Shown here: positions 33,799 through 39,604 of the stretch, one piece after another
Numbering within the stretch: position 1 is the first letter of the stretch
How the letters are laid out: the number at the start of each line of letters is the position of its first letter
Origin: Bacteroidales bacterium
Lineage (GTDB): Bacteria; Bacteroidota; Bacteroidia; Bacteroidales; Muribaculaceae
NCBI GenBank assembly: GCA_019416285.1
Contig: DXXM01000031.1
Location: forward strand, 1-39,604
Length of the DNA: 39,604 nucleotides
Direction: 5' to 3'
The notes under the pieces: generated by a model
Databases searched by the model: none
What the model saw: the letters and a program-made list of their open reading frames with translations, nothing else
Told to the model about the DNA's origin: nothing
Translations under genes and position numbers: made by a program

Positions 33799-33830
33799 CA
33801 AAGTTACGAAAATCATTGGTAAATATCAAA
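33799..33830 (-). promoter_or_regulatory. Promoter inside the invertible segment, pointing away from the capsule genes
   Basis: On the minus strand TTTG (33830-33827), exactly 20 bp, then TAACTTTG (33806-33799): a perfect Bacteroidota promoter. I find no equally good promoter on the plus strand between here and the first capsule gene. If the segment inverted, the -7 box would lie at 33925-33932 reading towards the capsule genes, with a leader of about 175 nt. Confidence 0.8.
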
Positions 33831-33843
33831 TTTTCATTCTCTT

Positions 33844-33871
33844 GTTTGGGCGATAAACTAATCGTCCAAAC
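33844..33871. other. Stem-loop within the invertible segment
   Basis: GTTTGGGCGAT (33844-33854) pairs with ATCGTCCAAAC (33861-33871) with one G-U pair, around AAACTA. It could be a terminator, an operator or an accessory recombinase site; there is no T-run. Confidence 0.55.
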
Positions 33872-33945
33872 TCAATTATAGGGTAAACGGGAATTTAATC
33901 ATGAGTATAGCTCGCTAATAATCAGGCATATTTAAGAATATTAAA

Positions 33946-33962
33946 ATCTCTTTGCAAGAGAT
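33946..33962 (-). repeat. Right inverted repeat of a putative invertible promoter
   Basis: ATCTCTTTGCAAGAGAT, the exact reverse complement of 33769-33785. The two bound a 160-bp segment (33786-33945). Confidence 0.85.
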
Positions 33963-34031
33963 ACATGATTTCTTGCATTTCCGAATACAGTTTGGAAGTG
34001 ATATTTTTCTTTTTGACCTGCTTATTAGTGA

Positions 34032-34060
34032 ACCTTTGTTTTGAGTATGTAACTCAAGGT
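34032..34060 (+). promoter_or_regulatory. Leader hairpin upstream of the antiterminator gene
   Basis: TTGAGT (34041-34046) pairs with ACTCAA (34052-34057) around ATGTA, with an outer ACC/GGT pair (34032-34034 / 34058-34060) across a 6-nt bulge. It is in the leader of the presumed ON transcript, where NusG paralogues such as RfaH and UpxY take their recruitment signals. A role is inference. Confidence 0.45.
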
Positions 34061-34112
34061 GAGGGGTCGGGAATGACATTCTCGAAAATCCCGTTTATTA
34101 ACCGGCATAATC

Positions 34113-35594
34113 ATGGCGGACTGGGCTGATATAAAAGACTATATCCCGAATGATGCCTGCAGCTATTTTCGGGTCAAATCGGAAGAGACACTTAGAGCGA
34201 AAAGCACAGCCAGTATGTTGCAGACGGTAGCATGTCTGGAGCGATATGTCGGGAAAACCGGACTTGCGTTTGATGATATTGACGAAAATTTTGTCCGGGA
34301 CTGGACCTCCTGGCTATTGACGGAGGGCTATACTATAAAGACCACCTCTTATTATATAAAGAATTTCTCTGCACTTTACGGTAAAGCTGTTGCAGACGGT
34401 TTTGCACAATCCACAGATGTATTTGGTCGCGTGCGGTCAGAATTGGCCTTGTTGCCGGAGCCGATTGCTCTTCAGGATGATTTTCTTGCAAGACTCCAAA
34501 AACTGGTGCTTTCAGCAGGGCAGGAGAGTGGAGCCTCTCGGCCTGCGGTAGATATCCTCGTGTTCGGGATACTTTGCGGAGGCCTTTCGACTGATGAAAT
34601 TGGCAAATTCGTCAAAAATGGTTACAGTGGCTCGGACGTGTTGTTGCAGTCTATTGTGCGGCGTTATTCTACGCCAAAAAATAAATATCTTTTCCCGTTG
34701 CATCAGGTGGAAAGAACTCCGCGACAGCTGAAAGAATATCTCAGGGCGCTCTTTTCGACAGCTTTGTCGCAAGCCGGCATAAAGTTGAGGGAATTGTCCG
34801 ATTCTACTGCCTCAGATTTATGGTGTATGGCGGCATTGAAATGTGGCATATCACCTCGGATTGTGGCTGCGTGTGCGCGTCATAGTCTCAGACTGAATCC
34901 GGCTCTTTCCATTATTCGACCCGAGAGCATAGAAGATGATGAGCGGGAGAGAATTGTAGAGCAGGTGGCGTCAATGTTGGCTCAGAACCCTGTCCGCTGG
35001 CACGCCATGCAACTCCGCCCCTCTGTCACCTACGACCGTATTCTCCAGCGTATCGAACATCAGGATTGTAAGGCTGTCGTCGATACCTACTATCCCATGA
35101 GGGATATTGCGATGAAAGTAGGTCACAAAGTCGTGTTTGCAAAACGACCGGTAATTTCTGGGCTTGTATATTTCAGATGTCATCTCTCGGAAGTGGCACC
35201 CATTTTTCGCTCCATCGGAGATTTGGCATGGTGTTACCGCAACAGCAGTCGTGTAGGTTATCCCTATGCCGTTATACCGGACCGTGAGATTATGAGGCTC
35301 AGACTTGCGCTTGCTGATTTCGACAGCGATTCGGAAATATTTCCGGTCGGGTCGATACCCTTGCGGAAGAATGATAAGGTAGAGATTGTCGGTGGCCTTT
35401 TTTCCGGTCGCGGTGCCGTGTTCGATTCAATGAAGAGTGCAGTATTCGATGTTGGCAACCAGGGTAAGACTATCTGTCGTCTCCTTCTGCCCGATGGTAA
35501 TGGACTGGAATGGGAAGTGAAAGTTGATTCCCGTATGATAAGGAAAATTTCAGAAGTAAAGTTCGACCAGCTGACAAGTCAACGCTGCGACTAA
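34113..35594 (+). CDS. Fusion of a dead tyrosine-recombinase module with a UpxY/NusG-like antiterminator
   Basis: 493 aa. Residues ~10-105 resemble the SAM-like core-binding domain of Bacteroidota tyrosine recombinases (LAFDDIDENFVRDWTSWLLT, SYYIKNFSALYGKAVADGF). Residues ~115-288 align with the catalytic domain, but the first catalytic Arg is lost (CGGLSTDEI at 155-163), the ARH-type box reads ASDLWCM (233-239), and the Tyr position reads NPALSII (262-268); only the second His (RHS, 257) remains. Residues ~293-400 are a NusG N-terminal domain (RWHAMQLRPSVTYDRILQRI, then PVISGLVYFRC) and ~410-475 a KOW domain (IPLRKNDKVEIVGGLFSGRG). UpxY proteins are normally only ~170-180 aa and prevent premature termination in their own capsule operon. 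The recombinase half may act as a DNA-binding tether. It heads the capsule operon. Confidence 0.83.
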   Translation: MADWADIKDYIPNDACSYFRVKSEETLRAKSTASMLQTVACLERYVGKTGLAFDDIDENFVRDWTSWLLTEGYTIKTTSYYIKNFSALYGKAVADGFAQSTDVFGRVRSELALLPEPIALQDDFLARLQKLVLSAGQESGASRPAVDILVFGILCGGLSTDEIGKFVKNGYSGSDVLLQSIVRRYSTPKNKYLFPLHQVERTPRQLKEYLRALFSTALSQAGIKLRELSDSTASDLWCMAALKCGISPRIVAACARHSLRLNPALSIIRPESIEDDERERIVEQVASMLAQNPVRWHAMQLRPSVTYDRILQRIEHQDCKAVVDTYYPMRDIAMKVGHKVVFAKRPVISGLVYFRCHLSEVAPIFRSIGDLAWCYRNSSRVGYPYAVIPDREIMRLRLALADFDSDSEIFPVGSIPLRKNDKVEIVGGLFSGRGAVFDSMKSAVFDVGNQGKTICRLLLPDGNGLEWEVKVDSRMIRKISEVKFDQLTSQRCD

Positions 35595-35607
35595 ACTTAA
35601 AAAACTT

Positions 35608-36432
35608 ATGCTTGATTATATAAGTCTCATTCCGGATTGCCGGACGGTAGATTACGCAGATGCCGATGCGATAAGCGGTTGCGGACATCTTATTGCCGCA
35701 CTCATGCAACGGACGTCTGAATACAGCTGTGGTTCGGAGCCAACAGTGGCATCGGCCCCGGTTGTGAAGGCCGCAAAAGAGTGGATCAGACTTGTGGAAG
35801 ATAATGTCGGATTTCTCCCTGTGACTAAGGTCATTGAGGCTTTGAGTGATTTTGATTTGATATATCGCCTTGTATATGGCCGACCTGCGCCCAGAAATTT
35901 CCTAAACACCAATTATCTACGTGTTTTTGATGCGCGGATTCATGGAAATTATCGTATAGAGGAGTCATGGCTTGTGCGAGTGATTTCTGACGGCCTGAAT
36001 TGCCGCTATAAAATCTATTTAGATCAGCCGCTTAAATGGAGAAGTCTTACTCTCGATGCCTGGATTGATGAGATTCAGAATAACGGACGTTTTGTTAACG
36101 TCAATGCCGATGAAGCTTTGCGACGTGTAAGTCAGATTGTGTCTACAGACCTTTTCGTCTTCTGTGGTTCCAGGCAGGAAGCCTTCAAGAGACAGTTGGT
36201 ACAGACTTATCTTCCGTATACAGAGAAGATTGCCGACATGGACAACATCACAAAAAAATCCCTGCTGATGTTCATCAGAAGTATCTATGGAAAATATCTC
36301 GACAGCGATACCGCCTGGGAACTCGAAACAGAAATAATGACCCACCTCTCAACATCTCCCTCCCTCACACCTCACGACCGCCACGCCTACCGCCTCGACT
36401 GCGAATTCCGAAAAATGATAGAAGTGGCGTGA
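35608..36432 (+). CDS. Unrecognised protein in the UpxZ position
   Basis: 274 aa, starting 13 bp after the antiterminator fusion and ending 12 bp before the flippase, so certainly in the same operon. No transmembrane segment or signal peptide is evident; it looks cytoplasmic and mostly helical with some beta (NTNYLRVFDARIHGNYRIEE, then WLVRVISDGLNCRYKIYLDQ). In Bacteroides capsule loci the second gene is usually upxZ (~160 aa), which blocks the antiterminators of other loci. This protein is longer and I see no convincing similarity to UpxZ, so it may be a different inhibitor, a partner of the fusion, or unrelated. Confidence 0.7.
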   Translation: MLDYISLIPDCRTVDYADADAISGCGHLIAALMQRTSEYSCGSEPTVASAPVVKAAKEWIRLVEDNVGFLPVTKVIEALSDFDLIYRLVYGRPAPRNFLNTNYLRVFDARIHGNYRIEESWLVRVISDGLNCRYKIYLDQPLKWRSLTLDAWIDEIQNNGRFVNVNADEALRRVSQIVSTDLFVFCGSRQEAFKRQLVQTYLPYTEKIADMDNITKKSLLMFIRSIYGKYLDSDTAWELETEIMTHLSTSPSLTPHDRHAYRLDCEFRKMIEVA

Positions 36433-36444
36433 TTTTATTACTAT

Positions 36445-37899
36445 ATGGCTTCAGTAAAAGGTAATATTATTCTTAATGGTATCAATACTATTACGGGGAT
36501 ATTATTTCCTGTAATAACCTTCCCATACGCGGCACGAGTATTAATGCCGGAGGGAATTGGTGCTGTAAATTTCCTCAATTCTATCATCGGATATATAGTA
36601 TTGCTTACAAGCCTTGGTATTCCGATGTATGCTGTCAAGGAGGTAGCTAAATACCGTAACGATAAATTGACGCGGGATAAAATTACTGTGGAAATCATAT
36701 TGTTAAGTACGATATTATGTCTTTTAGGATATGTTGCGGTATGGTTATTGGCAGAGTTTGTGCCGCAGATTCATCAGCAGGCGGCATTGTTCTATATTCT
36801 TAGTCTGACCATAGTATTCACATCCATTGGAGTCAACTGGTTTTATCAGGGAATAGAGGATTTTAAATTCATAACCATTAGGGCCATAATTATTCGGACA
36901 CTTGCGGCAGCTGCACTTTTTATTTTTGTCCGGGATCCGTCTGATTTGTTGATTTACGGTATGATTATAGTAGGTTCTACTGTCGGGAATAATTTCATAA
37001 ACTTTATCCATCTCCGTAAGCATATCGATAAAAGGAGTTTAAACTTACGCGAGTTGTCTGTTTTTCGGCATCTGAAACCGGCGTTACAGGTCTTTATCCT
37101 GAATCTGATTATAAGTCTTTATATTCAGCTAAATTCCATTATGCTCGGCTTTATCTCGGGAGATGAAGCTGTCGGATATTTCACGGCGGGTACAAAAATT
37201 ACACATATAGGATTGACTATAGTTTGTTCTATTGGAACCGTTTTATTACCCCGCTGCTCACATCTCATCAAGGAGGGAAATGTCTCAGGTTTTACGTCAG
37301 TTATAAATAAGTCATTGAATATTGCTTTAGCTTTGTCTTTACCCATGACTGTTGGAATTATTTTATTGGCATCTCCTATTATCGAAGTATTTTGTGGAAT
37401 TGATTATTTGGCCGCTATTCCAATACTTTATCTTAATGCTCCAGTAATAATATTAGGTAGCTTAACGAATGTCATGGGAGTCCAGATACTATATCCAATG
37501 GATAAAATGAAAATTGTGATAATGAGTGTTTCTGGTGGAGCTATTATGAATCTTATTTTTAACATAATATTAATACCATTATATGATGCCACTGGAGCAG
37601 CTGTGTCAACTTTAATAGCTGAAACATCAGCATTTATAATACAATTATTATGTGGTAAAAGATACTATCCTTTTAAGTTACATTCATTACTTAACATCAA
37701 ATATATTTTATCAACTATAATTATGGGAGTTGTTATTATCCCTATAAATCTGATGGATGATGCAATTTATAAACTTATCTTAGGCCTTTTAGCTGGAATT
37801 GTTTCGTATGGTCTATTGCTCGTTATAGCAAAAGAATCTATGTTGATTGATTTATATAGATTATTATTCCATAAAGGTCCCTATAATAAAAATAAATAA
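36445..37899 (+). CDS. Wzx-type oligosaccharide flippase
   Basis: 484 aa with about 12-14 hydrophobic helices over the full length. The start GINTITGILFPVITFPYAAR with VLMPEGIGAVNFLNSIIGYI is typical of the polysaccharide biosynthesis/flippase family (MOP superfamily), as is VNWFYQGIEDFKFITIRAII. It would flip undecaprenyl-PP-linked repeat units across the inner membrane for capsule or O-antigen assembly. Codon use turns markedly AT-rich from the middle of this gene, while its first half resembles the preceding genes, which hints at a recombination boundary inside it. Confidence 0.93.
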   Translation: MASVKGNIILNGINTITGILFPVITFPYAARVLMPEGIGAVNFLNSIIGYIVLLTSLGIPMYAVKEVAKYRNDKLTRDKITVEIILLSTILCLLGYVAVWLLAEFVPQIHQQAALFYILSLTIVFTSIGVNWFYQGIEDFKFITIRAIIIRTLAAAALFIFVRDPSDLLIYGMIIVGSTVGNNFINFIHLRKHIDKRSLNLRELSVFRHLKPALQVFILNLIISLYIQLNSIMLGFISGDEAVGYFTAGTKITHIGLTIVCSIGTVLLPRCSHLIKEGNVSGFTSVINKSLNIALALSLPMTVGIILLASPIIEVFCGIDYLAAIPILYLNAPVIILGSLTNVMGVQILYPMDKMKIVIMSVSGGAIMNLIFNIILIPLYDATGAAVSTLIAETSAFIIQLLCGKRYYPFKLHSLLNIKYILSTIIMGVVIIPINLMDDAIYKLILGLLAGIVSYGLLLVIAKESMLIDLYRLLFHKGPYNKNK

Positions 37900-39000
37900 A
37901 TGGCTGGTAATTTCTACTTTGGTTGGTTCTTGTACAATATCATATGTATTGGTCTATTGGTAAATCAATATAGACAAATTAAGAATAATCAAATCAAAGG
38001 ATTTATCGCTTTGTTATCGTTACTATTTTTTATATTGGCTTTATTTGGTAACGCGATTTCACCAGATTATTGGCCATATAGAAATTTAGTGGATTTAATT
38101 GCTAGAACACAGCATCCAACCACTCATGTGGAAGATATATATGTCTGGCTAATACATAGGATAGGTGATAATTTTAATTTATATCAATTAATTATTTATT
38201 TCCCGCAGTTCTTAATTTTCTATATTATAACTATAGCTTTATCCAGCAAGAAAATTATATTATATTTATATTGTTTTTCTATTATTGGATTATATCCGTC
38301 TATAGTAGGACGTTTTTTTTTATTTAATGTAGTACTAATCTTAGGTGTTATTAGTATAGGATGTAATCACAAGATAACAGGAATAATACTTATTATTGCT
38401 TCGAGTTTTCTTCATAAATTGGGATTATTTTTAGCTCCTATAACGCTTTTAATCCTTATATTTCCATTCTGTCCCCAAAAAAGATATTTATTGATTGTAT
38501 TATGCGTATTTGTAGTTTTATCTCTTACTGTCAGATATATTATAGAGAATTATTTCATGTATTTGTTTGAAACTTTGGATGGTGTTCAAGGGAGTAATTA
38601 TGTAGCAAAAGAGGAGGGTTATAATTCAGGCGGAAATTTTATGTGGCAGATAATATACATATATCAACATTTAACTACAATTTTATTGTCTTTTTATGTA
38701 TTATGTAAATTACGAGGATTTTTTAATTCCTTTACATTATGTGATAAATTAATTTATAAAATGCTTTTTTGGTTAACAGTGATAGGAACTTTTTATTTTT
38801 CGTTAGGCTTACCTGACATAACAATTGGTTCAAGGATAATAACAGTTGCTATAATCCCTCTCTCTTATATTATTTCTATATACTCTAATTATAGAAAAAT
38901 ATTTAGGTATCAAAAATATATCTATATTATGTGGGGAATATTCTATTTAATGTTCAATAATGCCTATATTATAGGTGTGAGTCATATGAATTTCAGATGA
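37900..39000 (+). CDS. EpsG/Wzy-like polysaccharide polymerase
   Basis: 366 aa, with about 10 hydrophobic helices. The ATG directly follows the wzx stop (TAAATG). NAISPDYWPYRNLVDLI near residue 47 and HKLGLFLAPITLLILIFPF near 167 fit the EpsG family (a Wzy-type polymerase): the first resembles its conserved D-(W/Y)xxY segment after helix 2 and the second its mid-protein SxxHxxxL motif. Polymerases are highly variable, so the call rests mainly on topology, gene order after wzx and these two motifs. Very AT-rich. The next gene overlaps it by four bases (ATGA). Confidence 0.8.
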   Translation: MAGNFYFGWFLYNIICIGLLVNQYRQIKNNQIKGFIALLSLLFFILALFGNAISPDYWPYRNLVDLIARTQHPTTHVEDIYVWLIHRIGDNFNLYQLIIYFPQFLIFYIITIALSSKKIILYLYCFSIIGLYPSIVGRFFLFNVVLILGVISIGCNHKITGIILIIASSFLHKLGLFLAPITLLILIFPFCPQKRYLLIVLCVFVVLSLTVRYIIENYFMYLFETLDGVQGSNYVAKEEGYNSGGNFMWQIIYIYQHLTTILLSFYVLCKLRGFFNSFTLCDKLIYKMLFWLTVIGTFYFSLGLPDITIGSRIITVAIIPLSYIISIYSNYRKIFRYQKYIYIMWGIFYLMFNNAYIIGVSHMNFR

Positions 39001-39604
39001 ATATATTGTTTTTCTTTGCAAATGCTATCATAAAATCATCAGGTGGCGTAGAGAACGTAACAGCCTTTTGGTATGATTATTTCCGAGAACATGGTCATAA
39101 TGTCTATATAATATATTGGAGAAATAATTCTTCTAATTTACCTGTTATCCCGCAAATCGGATTACCGGATAAGAAAAAATGTAATAGTTCTGAGAATATA
39201 TATTTTTTTCATAATTTTATTAATGATAATAGCATTGACATTGTAATTAATCAATCAGGTTTAAATAACAGGACTTCATCCATATGTACTGAAGGTTGTA
39301 AAAATAGTCCTGCAAAATTGATTTCAGTTATACATAATACTCCATTTTATTTTATTAAATCAAAACCATTATTGGCAAAAATAGATAGAATTTGGCTCAT
39401 TGGAAATATATTTAGACGAATTTTCTCTTATATAAATAAGAATTTATATAAATATAATGGAAATTATCAATATATTAATTCTGATGCAGTAGTAGTACTT
39501 TCTCCAAATTATAAAAAAGAGTATGCGTTACTTAATATAAAGAAAGAAAAATCTGAGGTCGTTTCAATTCCCAACCCACTCACATTGAAAATTGCTGTCC
39601 AAGA
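38997..39604 (+). CDS. Glycosyltransferase (GT4-like), cut by the window end
   Basis: The frame starts ATGAATATATTG at 38997, overlapping the polymerase stop as ATGA, and stays open for ~202 codons to the end of the window. The protein opens with NILFFFANAIIKSSGGVENV, where SGGVE is the N-terminal glycine motif of GT-B family 4 enzymes, then FREHGHNVYIIYW, KLISVIHNTPF and, near the end, DAVVVLSPNYKKEY and SIPNPL, the linker found before the C-terminal donor domain. The C-terminal half lies outside the window. It should add a sugar to the capsule repeat unit. Very AT-rich. Confidence 0.87.
   Translation, partial: MNILFFFANAIIKSSGGVENVTAFWYDYFREHGHNVYIIYWRNNSSNLPVIPQIGLPDKKKCNSSENIYFFHNFINDNSIDIVINQSGLNNRTSSICTEGCKNSPAKLISVIHNTPFYFIKSKPLLAKIDRIWLIGNIFRRIFSYINKNLYKYNGNYQYINSDAVVVLSPNYKKEYALLNIKKEKSEVVSIPNPLTLKIAVQ

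Noticed and set aside
34113..34970. The N-terminal half of the antiterminator fusion as the active invertase for the adjacent repeats
   Set aside because: The first catalytic Arg, the box His/Arg and the nucleophilic Tyr are all absent, so strand cleavage is very unlikely; the invertase must be elsewhere.
1..39604. CRISPR array or toxin-antitoxin pair
   Set aside because: No regularly spaced repeats beyond the two-unit tandem repeat at 29302, and no recognisable toxin or antitoxin family.

Overview
The window is bacterial chromosome from a member of the Bacteroidales, most likely a Muribaculaceae-type gut commensal; the family is an inference. The evidence is the many promoters of the Bacteroidota form TTTG-N19..22-TAnnTTTG, a SusC/D-era style of secreted GH2 beta-galactosidase, CarboxypepD_reg-type envelope proteins, a Kdo/lipid A/core LPS operon, and a capsule locus headed by a UpxY/NusG-like antiterminator. 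Most of the window has mid-range GC with housekeeping genes. From about 36.4 kb to the end the DNA becomes very AT-rich, as is usual for exchanged capsule genes.

Layout. 1-8.2 kb, plus strand: a coiled-coil membrane protein, an MgtC-like protein, a CPA2 cation/proton antiporter, a small envelope cassette (two YtxH paralogues, a holin-X-like membrane protein, a 92-aa protein), prmA, and a SulP anion transporter. 8.3-18.0 kb, minus strand: one long LPS operon reading waaA, LpxL-type acyltransferase, kdsB-like, GT90, GT9, two LtaS-like membrane sulfatase-fold transferases, GT2. 18.2-20.5 kb, plus strand: a B3/B4-domain protein, a Sua5/YciO-like protein and a FemAB/GNAT-like protein. 20.6-28.6 kb, minus strand: a pRiA4b ORF-3-like acidic protein, an acyl-CoA synthetase, miaA, pepT and a large GH2 beta-galactosidase. 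A tRNA-Gln(CUG) with its own promoter and terminator lies at 29.14 kb.

Downstream of the tRNA the content becomes accessory and partly decayed: a CatA-like acetyltransferase, an AraC regulator, a flavodoxin interrupted by one in-frame TAG, a small unidentified ORF, a CarboxypepD_reg protein, and a badly eroded alpha/beta hydrolase.

The most interesting part is 33.77-39.6 kb, a capsule/exopolysaccharide locus. A 160-bp segment is bounded by perfect 17-bp inverted repeats (33769-33785 and 33946-33962). It carries a textbook Bacteroidota promoter that at present points away from the capsule genes, so it looks like a phase-variable promoter caught in the OFF orientation. The first gene after it encodes an unusual fusion: an apparently catalytically dead tyrosine-recombinase module followed by a NusG-like NGN plus KOW (UpxY-type) antiterminator. 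An unrecognised 274-aa protein (in the position UpxZ normally takes), a Wzx flippase, an EpsG/Wzy-like polymerase and a glycosyltransferase running off the window edge follow it.
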